Shown here in pieces: positions 7,772 through 16,090 of a stretch of 34,944 nucleotides of DNA (its first letter is position 1; the number at the start of each line of letters is the position of its first letter). Location of the stretch: NCBI GenBank assembly GCA_964485695.1, contig CAZAKZ010000050.1, positions 1 to 34,944 on the forward strand, read 5' to 3'. The notes beneath the pieces were generated by a model. That model was not told the DNA's origin and searched no databases. It saw nothing but the letters and a program-made list of their open reading frames with translations. Position numbers and translations under genes: made by a program. Source of the stretch: CAZAKZ01 sp964485695. GTDB lineage: Bacteria > Planctomycetota > JAFGQW01.

Positions 7772-8692
7772 TCAAGAGGCGTTCGGGCCTTCCAGCCAGG
7801 CCTTGAGGTCCTGGATCGCCCTTTCGCGGTCCGCCTCATCCGCTTCCGCGTCCAGGTCCAGGTCGATGCCGGTCAGGACGTCCAGGGCCTCCACCACCTC
7901 TTCCAGCACCAGGGGCTCCGGGTCCAGGAGCAGCGGAACCATGGCCGCCGCATCTCCGGGCCTGCCGAACTTCCCCGTGACGAGGCAGGCGAGGGCCCGG
8001 ATCGAGGCGTCCTCGGACCCGAGAGACTCGCGCACCCGGTCTGGAATGCCCCGGGCCACGGCCAGACCCGATTCCACGCCCTCCTCCACGGCCCGGAGGA
8101 CCGGAAACACCAGGTCCCTGTCGCCCACGAGTACGCCCTCGTACGCGACCTCCACCATGGTCTTCATCCCCAGTGCACCCAGGTCGAGTAGGCGACGAAG
8201 GCTCCAGCGCCGCGCCTCGGCGTCACCCTCCCTCAGGATCTCCACCAGATCGGGGACCACGGCATCGCCCTGGGCCACAATCTCTCTGGGCTTCTTCCGC
8301 ATCAAGGGATGGCTCCGGGCGGAGGCGCTCCGGGTGGGATCGAAGAAGTCCACCAGTCCCTTGCCCTCCGCGTTGGTCTCGACGACATGGAACTGGTTGC
8401 TCCGGGTGAGGAACACGGCCACGAACTCGTAGTATTGTCCGGGGATTTTCACGGCCGGGACTTCCCGATCATCCCACGCGTGCGTCTCCCCATCCAGGGC
8501 CGCCTCCACGCCTTCCATGAGAAGGAGGTCCACCAGTCGCTCCCCGACCTGCTTGTTCACCACCATGATCTTCACCTCGGCGGGCACTCCGTCCCCGGAA
8601 CTTTCCAGGCTTTCCACGAGGTCGACCTCGCAGTCGGCGCATCGCTCCACGTTGCCCTCGTACTCTTCCTTGCATTCCGGGCAAAACGGCAT
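7772..8692 (-). CDS. Zinc-ribbon, DUF2007-like and HEAT-repeat protein
   Basis: The 306-residue product begins with a zinc ribbon (C4-x2-C7, C18-x2-C21). A region like DUF2007, a putative signal-transducing domain, follows at about 35-95 (VKIMVVNKQVGERLVDLLL and AVKIPGQYYEFVAVF). The rest consists of HEAT-like helical repeats: DAVVPDLVEILREGDAEARR, then EASIRAL-type and DAAAMVPLLL units. No membrane segment is present, so it is probably a cytoplasmic scaffold or regulator. I place the start at the ATG at 8692 because AAAGGA lies 6 nt before it; an in-frame GTG at 8707 is also possible but has no comparable site. It is the first gene of the minus-strand block and is divergent from purL. Its precise role is unknown. 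Confidence 0.7.
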   Translation of the reverse strand: MPFCPECKEEYEGNVERCADCEVDLVESLESSGDGVPAEVKIMVVNKQVGERLVDLLLMEGVEAALDGETHAWDDREVPAVKIPGQYYEFVAVFLTRSNQFHVVETNAEGKGLVDFFDPTRSASARSHPLMRKKPREIVAQGDAVVPDLVEILREGDAEARRWSLRRLLDLGALGMKTMVEVAYEGVLVGDRDLVFPVLRAVEEGVESGLAVARGIPDRVRESLGSEDASIRALACLVTGKFGRPGDAAAMVPLLLDPEPLVLEEVVEALDVLTGIDLDLDAEADEADRERAIQDLKAWLEGPNAS

Positions 8693-8836
8693 GAAGGGTC
8701 CTTTCACGTCTTATCGGGATCACACTCAGGGCCAGGGTCACGGCCATGGGCACGGTCAAACGTACGTCGATGGAATCGCCGGAAATCCCGGTTCACTTTA
8801 TTCCGCCCGGGGTCGACGTCAAGGCGACAGAAACGA

Positions 8837-8869
8837 CCCGGGAATTTTTTCCATGGAAAAACTCCCGGG
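8837..8869. promoter_or_regulatory. 33-nt near-palindrome upstream of the purL promoter (possible operator)
   Basis: CCCGGGA at 8837-8843 pairs with TCCCGGG at 8863-8869, and the inner TTTTTCC/GGAAAAA halves continue the dyad with one mismatch (8844/8862), giving about 13 paired positions around a CAT centre. It lies 24 nt upstream of the -35 box of the purL promoter in the divergent gap with the zinc-ribbon/HEAT gene. Position and symmetry suit an operator; a hairpin terminator is less likely because no gene ends here. Which regulator binds is unknown. Confidence 0.45.
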
Positions 8870-8892
8870 ATCGGGCCCGGTCGTGGATCTCC

Positions 8893-8921
8893 TTGACCCC
8901 GTTTCGATCAGTCACCATAAT
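8893..8921 (+). promoter_or_regulatory. Sigma-70-type promoter of the purL-purQ operon
   Basis: TTGACC (8893-8898) and CATAAT (8916-8921) are separated by exactly 17 nt, each a 5/6 match to consensus. Transcription would start near 8928, leaving a leader of about 56 nt before the purL ATG. The leader shows no recognisable purine riboswitch. Confidence 0.6.
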
Positions 8922-8983
8922 CTGGGCCATCCCTTCCTGCGCGAAATAGGCCGTCAGGATTCCTCTATCCTCGGAAAAGGGCG

Positions 8984-11908
8984 ATGCACTTGAACGCTTC
9001 CCGTCGTGTTCTCGTGGAGGTGGCCAACCACCCCCGGTTCCCCGACCCCCACGCCGAAGAGGCCCTCCAGGAGGCTCTCCAGGAGGCTCTCCAGGAGGCG
9101 CCCGCCTCGGGCCGGCTTCCCGGCCTCACGGCCATCCGCCTGGTGCGCACCTACGATCTCAGTGGCGCGGGTCTGGAGCGGGAAGGCGCCCTGGACACCG
9201 CGCGCTCCCTCCTGGCCGATCCCGTGGTGGAGGCCCTCTCCCTGGAGGGTCCCCTCCGGTTTCCCGAGGGAGATCCCGCCGCCGTGGTGTGGATCCGGTT
9301 TCATCCCGGCGTCATGGACCCCGTGGGCCTCAGCGCCGAGGGGGCCCTGAAGCGCCGGGGGTACGAGGGGATCCGGGTGGTGACGGGCCAGAAGGTCCTT
9401 CTCTACGGGGCTGGATCCTTCGAGGCCGACCGGGTCCGGTCCCTGGTGGCTCGCACCCTGGCCAATCCCGTGGTGGAGGAGATCCTGCTCGGCCCCGAGA
9501 TCCCCCCGCCCCACAAGGCACCCACCCCGTACCGGTTCCAGCGCGTCGAGGTGGACCTCCTCGGCGCGGATAACGCCCGACTGGAGGCCATCAATCAGGC
9601 GTATCAGTGCAGCCTCAACCGCGTGGAAATGGCGGCCATCCGCGACTTCTTCAAGGCCGAGAATCGAGCCCCCACGGACGTGGAGCTTCTCACCCTCGCG
9701 CAGACCTGGTCGGAGCACTGCAAGCACAAGACCTTCCGGAGCTGCATCGAGATGGACGGCGAGGTCATCGACGGTTTGCTCCAGTCCACGGTGTTCCAGG
9801 CCACCCGGACCCTGAATCGACCCGACTGTCTCAGCGTCTTCAAGGACAACGCGGGCGTCATCGCCTTTGACGACGATCACGGTATCGCCTTCAAGGTGGA
9901 GACCCACAACCACCCCTCGGCCATCGAGCCCTACGGCGGCGCGGGCACCGGGATCGGCGGCGTCATCCGGGACGTTCTCGGCACCGGCCTGGGCGCGCGG
10001 CCCTTCCTGAACACCGACGTGTTCTGTTTTGCTCCCACGGATATGGACCCGGCCGACCTGCCCAGGGGCACTCTCCACCCGCGTACGCTGCTCCGGGGCG
10101 TGGTGGCGGGAGTGCGCGACTACGGCAACCGCATGGGTATCCCCACGGCCAGCGGCGCCCTCTACTTCGAAAAACGCTACGTCGGCAATCCAGTGGTGTA
10201 TTGCGGATGCCTCGGCATCCTTCCCCGGTCCATGGTGGAGAAGGCCGCCCGGCCCGGCGACCGGGTGGTGTCCATCGGTGGGCGAACCGGCCGCGACGGC
10301 ATCGGCGGCGCCACCTTCTCGAGCGTCCAGCTCACCTCCGAATCCGAGGTGGTGAGCGCCACCAGCGTCCAGATCGGCAACCCCATCATGGAAAAGCGGG
10401 TCATGGAGGGCCTGCTGCGGGCTCGAGACGAGGGGCTCTACCACGCGGTCACGGACTGCGGCGCCGGGGGGCTCTCCTCGGCCGTGGGCGAGATGGGGGA
10501 AGACCTGGGGGCCCGGGTCGAGCTCTCCGAGGTGCCGCTGAAGTACCCCGGACTGAGTGCAGCGGAGATCTGGTTGAGCGAGGCGCAGGAACGCATGGTT
10601 CTGGCGGTAGCGCCCGGGAACATGCCGCGCCTGCACGCCATCATGGACCTGGAAGGCGTGGAGGTGTCGGACCTGGGACACTTCACCGACGATAAGCGCC
10701 TGCGCCTGACCTACGAGGGGCAGGAAGTGTGTGATCTGCCCATGGCGTTCCTCCACGACGGCGCACCGAGCGTGCGTCGAAAGGCCACCTGGACCCAACC
10801 GGAGGTTCCGGAGCCGGTGATCCCCGAGGGCGAGGACATGGACTTGAATAAAGTCCTGTGCCGGGTCCTGGCCATGCCCGACATTGCCTCCAAGGAGTGG
10901 GTGATCCGTCAATACGACCACGAGGTCCAGGGCGGCAGCGTGGTGAAGCCGCTCCAGGGCACGGCCTGCGAGGGCCCGGGCGACGGCGTGGTGGTGCGGC
11001 CCCTGCTCTCGAGTCCCCGCGGCGTGGCCGTGGCCAGCGGCATGAATCCCCACCAGGGGGATCTGGACCCGTACCATATGGCCGTGAACGCCGTGGACGA
11101 GGCGCTCCGGAACCTGGCCGCCGTGGGATGCCCGCCGGACCGGGCCGCGCTCCTGGACAATTTCACCTGGGGGAATCCCGACCGGCCCGAGGTGCTGGGT
11201 GCCCTGGTGCGCGCTTCCAGGGGTTGCCACGATGCGGCCGTGGCCTTTGGCGCTCCCTTCGTGTCCGGCAAAGACAGCCTCAACAACGAATTTGCCCACG
11301 AGGGCGAGACCATCACCATTCCCTGCACCCTGCTCATCTCCGCCATGGGCGTCCTGGACGACGCATCCGTGGCCGTGACCCTGGACCTGAAGGGGCCGGG
11401 GAACCGGCTCTACCTGGCCGGCTGGACCCGGTGCGAGCTGGGCGCCTCGCATCTCCACCTCCTTCACGGCGCTGCCGGCGGCAGGATTCCCCGGGTGGAT
11501 CTGAACCGGGCGCCGGTTCTCCTGGATCGGGCGGCCTCCACGGTCCGTCAGGGTCTTGCACTCTCGGCCCACGATCTCTCGGAGGGGGGGCTGGCCGTGG
11601 CCCTGGCCGAGATGGCCTTCTCCGGAGGCATGGGCGTGGAGGTGGACCTGGACCGGATTCCGGTCCCGGAGGGCGAGGCCTTGCGGCCCCACGAGGCGCT
11701 CTTTTCCGAGAGTCCGACCCGATTGCTCTTCGAGGTGTCGGAGACTAAGGCCGAGGCGCTGGAGGCGCACTGGGCCGATCTACCCCTGGCCTGTATCGGA
11801 ACGACCCGTGAGGCGGAGATCTTGATCGTTCGGGACGGGAAAGGAAAATCGATCCTCGAGGCCCCCATCACCGATTTGAAAAAGGCCTGGCAGACGCCGT
11901 TGATCTGA
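8984..11908 (+). CDS. purL: Phosphoribosylformylglycinamidine synthase PurL with two N-terminal PurS-like domains
   Basis: PurL converts FGAR to FGAM with ATP and ammonia supplied by PurQ (step 4 of purine synthesis). The first 190 or so residues look like two PurS-type domains: 6-92 and 98-172, the second with FHPGVMDPVGLSAEGALKRR and LANPVVEEILLG, which are typical of PurS. The catalytic part starts near 185 and has WSEHCKHKTF at 242-251 and ETHNHPSAIEPYGGAGTG from about 306. At 974 residues it is longer than small PurL (about 740) and shorter than the PurL-PurQ fusion (about 1300), and no separate purS was seen. Thus all three subunits of the complex are encoded by two genes. Residues 26-38 contain a tandem EALQ repeat. 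Start is ATG after GGAAAAGGG. Confidence 0.95.
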   Translation: MHLNASRRVLVEVANHPRFPDPHAEEALQEALQEALQEAPASGRLPGLTAIRLVRTYDLSGAGLEREGALDTARSLLADPVVEALSLEGPLRFPEGDPAAVVWIRFHPGVMDPVGLSAEGALKRRGYEGIRVVTGQKVLLYGAGSFEADRVRSLVARTLANPVVEEILLGPEIPPPHKAPTPYRFQRVEVDLLGADNARLEAINQAYQCSLNRVEMAAIRDFFKAENRAPTDVELLTLAQTWSEHCKHKTFRSCIEMDGEVIDGLLQSTVFQATRTLNRPDCLSVFKDNAGVIAFDDDHGIAFKVETHNHPSAIEPYGGAGTGIGGVIRDVLGTGLGARPFLNTDVFCFAPTDMDPADLPRGTLHPRTLLRGVVAGVRDYGNRMGIPTASGALYFEKRYVGNPVVYCGCLGILPRSMVEKAARPGDRVVSIGGRTGRDGIGGATFSSVQLTSESEVVSATSVQIGNPIMEKRVMEGLLRARDEGLYHAVTDCGAGGLSSAVGEMGEDLGARVELSEVPLKYPGLSAAEIWLSEAQERMVLAVAPGNMPRLHAIMDLEGVEVSDLGHFTDDKRLRLTYEGQEVCDLPMAFLHDGAPSVRRKATWTQPEVPEPVIPEGEDMDLNKVLCRVLAMPDIASKEWVIRQYDHEVQGGSVVKPLQGTACEGPGDGVVVRPLLSSPRGVAVASGMNPHQGDLDPYHMAVNAVDEALRNLAAVGCPPDRAALLDNFTWGNPDRPEVLGALVRASRGCHDAAVAFGAPFVSGKDSLNNEFAHEGETITIPCTLLISAMGVLDDASVAVTLDLKGPGNRLYLAGWTRCELGASHLHLLHGAAGGRIPRVDLNRAPVLLDRAASTVRQGLALSAHDLSEGGLAVALAEMAFSGGMGVEVDLDRIPVPEGEALRPHEALFSESPTRLLFEVSETKAEALEAHWADLPLACIGTTREAEILIVRDGKGKSILEAPITDLKKAWQTPLI
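9059..9099 (+). repeat. 12-nt tandem repeat in purL (EALQ units)
   Basis: Three units of GAGGCYCTCCAG (9059-9070, 9071-9082, 9083-9094; the last two identical) followed by a partial fourth unit encode EALQEALQEALQEA in a helix of the first PurS-like domain. The identity at third codon positions suggests a recent duplication rather than selection on the helix alone. Confidence 0.7.
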
Positions 11909-11966
11909 GGAGGGTTTCAGGACGGATCTACAACATGGCCGCGAACTACATGACCGAGGAGCACGA

Positions 11967-12806
11967 ATGAGCCGCATCCGAGCCCTGGTGCTGAGGGCAG
12001 CCGGCACGAACTGCGAACACGAGACCGCCCATGCCCTGGAAGCGGCCGGCGCTGCCCCGGCCATCCTGCACCTGAAGGAGATCCAGGCCGCTCCGGACCC
12101 CCTGGACGAAGCGGCCATGGTCGTCTTTCCGGGCGGATTCAGCTACGGCGACGATCTGGGCGCGGGCCGCATCCAGGCCGAGGAGATCCGGGCCACCTTC
12201 CTCGAGCCGCTCCAGGCACTCGTCCGCCGCGGGGGCCTGGTCCTGGGCATCTGCAACGGCTTCCAGGTCCTGGTGAAGCTGGGTCTGCTTCCTGGCCCGA
12301 TCCCCGGCCAGAAACCCGGCCAGAAACCCGACCAGAAACCCGACTCGGGGCCAACCGAGTCGTCCAACCCGTCGGTCTCGCTCACCTGGAACAACTCGGG
12401 CCGCTACGAGGACCGGTGGGTCCACCTGGAGGTGAGCGCCCGGAAGAGTCCCTTCCTGGCCGCCCTGTCGGAGAGAATTCACCTGCCCGTGGCCCACGCC
12501 GAGGGCAAGTTCGTGGTGCGGACGCCGGCGATCCTGGCCGGTCTGGAGGCGGGCGGTCAGGTGGCACTCCGCTACGTGGATCCGGAGGGAAACCCGGCGG
12601 GATTCCCCTGGAATCCCAACGGATCCACGGGGCACGTGGCCGGCATCACCGACGCCACGGGCCGGATCCTGGGGCTGATGCCCCATCCGGAACGAAACGC
12701 CGCGCCCCTCCACCACCCCAGCCCGGGCCGCGGAAACCGCCGGGAAAGGCCCGACGGCCTTGCCTTCTTCATGAGCGCTGTGGATTCCTTGCGCCGGGGA
12801 TTGTAG
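11967..12806 (+). CDS. purQ: Phosphoribosylformylglycinamidine synthase glutaminase subunit PurQ
   Basis: PurQ is a class I glutamine amidotransferase that feeds ammonia to PurL. The 279-residue product shows FPGGFSYGDDLGAG, the nucleophile elbow GICNGFQ with cysteine at 96, and the His/Glu pair in MPHPERN (H240, E242). It starts at an ATG with AGGAG 6 nt upstream and follows purL after 58 nt, so the two are probably cotranscribed. An insertion rich in proline, lysine and glutamine at about 112-134 (PGQKPGQKPDQKPD) is encoded by a 12-nt tandem repeat; it lies in a surface stretch between GLLPG and the LTWNNSGRYEDRWVHL segment. A 6-bp stem CACCGG/CCGGTG with a T-rich tail (12815-12845) follows the stop but is weak as a terminator. 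Confidence 0.95.
   Translation: MSRIRALVLRAAGTNCEHETAHALEAAGAAPAILHLKEIQAAPDPLDEAAMVVFPGGFSYGDDLGAGRIQAEEIRATFLEPLQALVRRGGLVLGICNGFQVLVKLGLLPGPIPGQKPGQKPDQKPDSGPTESSNPSVSLTWNNSGRYEDRWVHLEVSARKSPFLAALSERIHLPVAHAEGKFVVRTPAILAGLEAGGQVALRYVDPEGNPAGFPWNPNGSTGHVAGITDATGRILGLMPHPERNAAPLHHPSPGRGNRRERPDGLAFFMSAVDSLRRGL
12306..12344 (+). repeat. 12-nt tandem repeat in purQ (GQKP units)
   Basis: Two identical units GGCCAGAAACCC (12306-12317, 12318-12329), a third with one change (12330-12341) and a partial fourth encode GQKPGQKPDQKPD. A diverged unit (GGCCCGATCCCC) may precede them at 12294-12305. The insertion is in frame and lies outside the catalytic motifs. Confidence 0.8.
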
Positions 12807-12916
12807 GATACGGGCACCGGGAACCGGCGGAACCGGTGTTCTGTTGTTCCGTCTTCCCGGCAGGAGTGGAAGTCCGTGAACCTGCATTTGCCTACAAGAG
12901 TACTGGGAGCCAAGCC

Positions 12917-13825
12917 ATGACTCGAACCCTGTCCTTGCTACTGCTCATCACACCGGCCCTGCTGTTCGTTGCTTGCGGAGGAGGAGGAAAGACCTCCACA
13001 AGCGCCTGGGAAGAGGACACGGATCTGATCAGCGACAAGGGCTCCGGTAACATGGTCTCCATTCCCGCAGGCGAGGGAATGGTCGGGATCAAGGACGCAA
13101 GAGTTCTAAAGTCCGTGCCCCAAAGAAAGTTGAAATCGACCCAGTTCCGGGCCATGACCTTCAAAGCCTTCCGGATGGACAAGTACGAGGTCACCCTCGG
13201 CAACTATTACACCTTTCTCCAAACCCTCGAAGAGGAGACCCGCAAGAGGTGGCGGCCCCGGCACCATCTCAAGGGCATCCCCCACGACTACTGGAAGAAG
13301 GGCCACTACAAGTCCGGAAAGGGCAACTATCCGGTTACGGGCATCCCGTACGAGGCGGCCGAGGCCTATGCGGATTGGCGGGGAAAGCGCCTTCCGTTCG
13401 AGTTCGAATGGGAGTACGCCGCCCGGGGCAAGCAGGGCTACAAGTTCAGCGCCTCCAGCAATGCGTACAATTCGGGCAAGTACAACGTGAGCGACAGATG
13501 GGACGAATCCCCCGAACTGGTGGCCGTGGACGACCCGAAAAATGCCTCGGACGTGAGTCCTTTCAAGTGCGTGGGTATGGGAGGGAATGCTTCGGAGTGG
13601 TGCAATACCAAGGAAATCCGGGAGTACAACGTGAGGGACGCGGATACGGGCAAGATCCTCAAGGGGGAGCGCCAGAAGTTCCGCCTCAAAGCGATGCGGG
13701 GGCCGAACTTCCAATCAGCCGGCGACCTGCAATGTCTCCTGAGCAACCAGCCATACAGGAAACCCAAGCCCACGCTCCGAAAGGACCGGTTACAGATCAC
13801 CCTCGGATTCCGCTGCGCCAAGTAG
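12917..13825 (+). CDS. Lipoprotein with a formylglycine-generating-enzyme (FGE-sulfatase) type domain
   Basis: The 302-residue product has a signal peptide (hydrophobic 5-19) ending at C20 in FVACGGG, so it is probably a lipoprotein. The remainder is an FGE/SUMF1-like fold: VSIPAGEGMVG, FRMDKYEVTLGNYYTFLQ, YPVTGIPYEAAEAYADW, LPFEFEWEYAARG, GGNASEWC and the final LGFRCAK. In FGE two catalytic cysteines stand in the C-terminal RGGSF region; here the MRGPNFQSAGDLQC stretch keeps only one, so activity as a true FGE is doubtful. Many such domains act as binding modules. The ATG is preceded by GGGAG with 7 nt spacing. The gene lies 110 nt after purQ and is followed by a short hairpin with an AT-rich tail. 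Its substrate or partner is unknown. Confidence 0.8.
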   Translation: MTRTLSLLLLITPALLFVACGGGGKTSTSAWEEDTDLISDKGSGNMVSIPAGEGMVGIKDARVLKSVPQRKLKSTQFRAMTFKAFRMDKYEVTLGNYYTFLQTLEEETRKRWRPRHHLKGIPHDYWKKGHYKSGKGNYPVTGIPYEAAEAYADWRGKRLPFEFEWEYAARGKQGYKFSASSNAYNSGKYNVSDRWDESPELVAVDDPKNASDVSPFKCVGMGGNASEWCNTKEIREYNVRDADTGKILKGERQKFRLKAMRGPNFQSAGDLQCLLSNQPYRKPKPTLRKDRLQITLGFRCAK

Positions 13826-13872
13826 ATCCTATTCGCCGGACCGTCTGAAACCGCACTACTCCAATAATTACA

Positions 13873-13890
13873 GGCGGTTCCGCCATTTTT
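13873..13890 (+). terminator. Weak intrinsic terminator after the FGE-like lipoprotein gene
   Basis: GGCG (13873-13876) and CGCC (13881-13884) frame a GTTC loop and are followed by ATTTTT. The stem is only 4 to 5 bp, so the call is tentative. Confidence 0.35.
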
Positions 13891-13994
13891 ACGTTCCATT
13901 GTCCCGGTCTTCTGCTATGCTACTTTCTGGTTGATCCTCCGGAAACGAGGTCGTAAATTCAGTCAGATTTCGGAGTTCGAAAACGCATCCACCC

Positions 13995-15053
13995 ATGAGA
14001 GTCAACATGCACACCCGACCGAGACGCGGGAAGGCCATCCTGGTCTACGGCTTGCTCTTCCTCATCCCGGCGGGGGTCGTCTTCGTCCTGGTGCTCCAGA
14101 ACTTCGAGGGCCTGCCCCTGCGTCACTCCACCGAGATGTCCTTCATCGTGGATCCCCACCTGAGTCCCGTGGACGCGGGAACGGGCAGCAGCAACCCTGT
14201 CTCCGGCACATTGACGGTGGATGTTCAGTCCATCGACACGGAGATCAAGAGCCGCCAGCGCATGCAGGAAGCCCTGAAGGACCTGAAAATTTACCTGGCC
14301 AAGAAGACCGAGGAGAAACAACAGCTCTTCCTGGAGCAGATCATCGAGAACTTGCGGGTCAAGGTAGAGCGGGAGCCCGGCGGACAGAACGCCTTCCTGG
14401 TGCGTCTGATCCTCACCCTGCCCGTGGAGGATCCCGGCCATATCGAGGAGCTCACCCGGCGGATCCGCCAGGTCTACATGAAATACAACATCAAGAAGCT
14501 CATCATCAAGGCCAGGGAAGAGTACAAGGTCCTTCAGAGCCAGGAGACATTCCTGGAAATGGAGCACGAAAAGGCGCAGAAGAAGCTGAAAACCTTCCTG
14601 GATAAGGAGCAGTACACCCAGTTCCTCGGGGATCCGCCCCCCATCGTCAAGAGGATCACCGAGCTCCAGAAGAAACTCGAGCTCCTCAACCGGAGCACGA
14701 GCCTGGACGCAGAAAAGGAACGGATCAACTACCAGAATCGGATCAAGAACCTGGAGGACCAGCAAAAGGACGGCCCGTCGGTGAGGCGGGACCACGGGCG
14801 CCTGCAACAGTTGTGTGAAAAGGCCTTCGAGAGCCTGAAAGAGAAGAAGAATAACCTGAAGGAGTCCCGGGCCTACCGGGATTTCCTCCTCCTCAAGTCC
14901 GACACCCGGTTCAAGATCGTGGACAAGCCTGTTAGCCGGCCCGTGGAGTCGGAGCAGAGCTCCCGGCTGCTCCTGGCCACCGCCCTGGGCATCATGGCGG
15001 GGCTGGTGGTGGTGCTCCTGGGCCTGCTCTTCGGCATCCTGGGGGGAGAGTAA
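13995..15053 (+). CDS. Wzz/PCP-like inner membrane protein with a periplasmic coiled coil
   Basis: The 352-residue product has a hydrophobic helix at about 14-34 (AILVYGLLFLIPAGVVFVLV) and a second one at about 326-348 near the C-terminus. The region between is rich in Lys, Glu and Gln and predicted to be a long coiled coil at about 165-300. This two-helix layout with a coiled periplasmic domain is that of polysaccharide co-polymerases (Wzz, GNVR family), which set O-antigen or exopolysaccharide length. I see no clear signature of the family's C-terminal proline-rich motif, and no glycan genes lie nearby. The start is ATG at 13995 or 14007; neither has a good SD. The gene is followed after 134 nt by a second coiled-coil membrane protein, perhaps a partner. 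Confidence 0.5.
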   Translation: MRVNMHTRPRRGKAILVYGLLFLIPAGVVFVLVLQNFEGLPLRHSTEMSFIVDPHLSPVDAGTGSSNPVSGTLTVDVQSIDTEIKSRQRMQEALKDLKIYLAKKTEEKQQLFLEQIIENLRVKVEREPGGQNAFLVRLILTLPVEDPGHIEELTRRIRQVYMKYNIKKLIIKAREEYKVLQSQETFLEMEHEKAQKKLKTFLDKEQYTQFLGDPPPIVKRITELQKKLELLNRSTSLDAEKERINYQNRIKNLEDQQKDGPSVRRDHGRLQQLCEKAFESLKEKKNNLKESRAYRDFLLLKSDTRFKIVDKPVSRPVESEQSSRLLLATALGIMAGLVVVLLGLLFGILGGE

Positions 15054-15187
15054 GCCCCTCCCTTCCGCATCGCCCGTCCGGCCTGTACAATTCCCATGTC
15101 GTACCGTTCCAATCCGGAGTCAGATCCGGGAGAACGCCCGGTTTCGAAGCGCCCTTCCGGCGCTCCTTCCAGACCCACAGGAGTCCG

Positions 15188-16015
15188 ATGCCCAAGCACC
15201 CGTTACGCGGCCACGCCCTGGTCATCCAGGTTGTGATCGTGCTGGTTGTCGCCGGCGTGATCGCCCTGCCCGTCTTTCTCTACGCCTACTCCAGGACCCA
15301 GAAAACCCAGCGCCTGCTGGATGAAATCGTGGTCCGGGTCAACGAGACCAACCGCCTCAAGGACAGGGTGGAAAAGGCCTACGACCGCGTGGCCCGGGCG
15401 CATCGACACCTGCCCCATTCCCAGAACGTGAAGCGCGAGTACCGCAGCGAGTTCACCCGGCTCTACAACCGCTACTTCGAGGCCCAGAAAGGGATTCGCA
15501 CCGGGGATTCCCCCCCGACCCACGAGGACCTGCTGGCCATCAAGCGAGACTTCGAGGACTTTCACCGCCGCGTCCTGGGCCATTTCCAGAGGATCAAAAA
15601 ACTCCAGGATCTGGTGGACCGGGCGGAGATTGCGGTCCAGAAAGCCCGGGCCTACCAGACCTGCCTCCGCAAGGTCCGGGACACCGCGCCCTTCGAGAAA
15701 AACAGCCACATCCTGCCCCAGCTCGAGGAGGCGGACCGGCAGCTGGGGACCAAGATCCACTGGGTCCTGAGCGGCATCGACAAGTACCCGGAAGACCTGA
15801 AGGGAAAGGACACCCCGCTGCTCATCAAGGCCGGTATCGAGCAGATCCGGAAGATCACGGCCGAAGTGGACTCGCTTTTCTCCCGCATCCAGGGGGCCGA
15901 TACCGTCCTCCTGGATGGCCCCGGCCTCGGGAAAATCACCCTGGCCCGCTACCTGAAGGACTTCATGGAGATGTGCCGGAAACAGGACATCCCCCCCCTT
16001 CCGGACGGGCAGTGA
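15188..16015 (+). CDS. Membrane-anchored coiled-coil protein of unknown function
   Basis: The 275-residue product has one hydrophobic helix near the N-terminus (11-33, with valine- and leucine-rich sequence) after a short basic start MPKHPLRGHA, so the rest is probably periplasmic. Residues 35-240 are highly charged and heptad-like, with long helical stretches such as RLLDEIVVRVNETNRLKDRV. I recognise no domain. The start is supported by AGGAG 4 nt before the ATG. A TACAAT box preceded by TG at 15087-15095 in the gap upstream could be an extended -10 promoter (weak). It stands between the Wzz-like gene and tRNA-Gln. Alternatives are a spacer or tether protein in the envelope; no function is assigned. 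Confidence 0.6.
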   Translation: MPKHPLRGHALVIQVVIVLVVAGVIALPVFLYAYSRTQKTQRLLDEIVVRVNETNRLKDRVEKAYDRVARAHRHLPHSQNVKREYRSEFTRLYNRYFEAQKGIRTGDSPPTHEDLLAIKRDFEDFHRRVLGHFQRIKKLQDLVDRAEIAVQKARAYQTCLRKVRDTAPFEKNSHILPQLEEADRQLGTKIHWVLSGIDKYPEDLKGKDTPLLIKAGIEQIRKITAEVDSLFSRIQGADTVLLDGPGLGKITLARYLKDFMEMCRKQDIPPLPDGQ

Positions 16016-16052
16016 CCGGCGGGACTTCCGGACCGAACCGTCCGTCCTGGTC

Positions 16053-16080
16053 TTGACCTGTCCGGGACATCCTTTATCAT
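16053..16080 (+). promoter_or_regulatory. Promoter of tRNA-Gln, with a TGTCC/GGACA dyad in the spacer
   Basis: TTGACC (16053-16058) and TATCAT (16075-16080) are separated by 16 nt and are both 5/6 matches. The spacer holds the palindrome TGTCCGGGACA at 16059-16069. Transcription would begin near 16087, giving about 70 nt of leader before the tRNA. Confidence 0.5.
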
Positions 16081-16090
16081 TCTGGGTCCT

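Noticed and set aside
8746..8949. A 67-codon open frame between the zinc-ribbon/HEAT gene and purL
   Set aside because: It overlaps the palindrome and the purL promoter, has no SD and no recognisable domain.
8954..11770. A 938-codon open frame on the minus strand antisense to purL
   Set aside because: It mirrors purL, has low-complexity His/Gly/Val composition with no domain, and is expected from third-position GC bias. The purL motifs fix the other strand.
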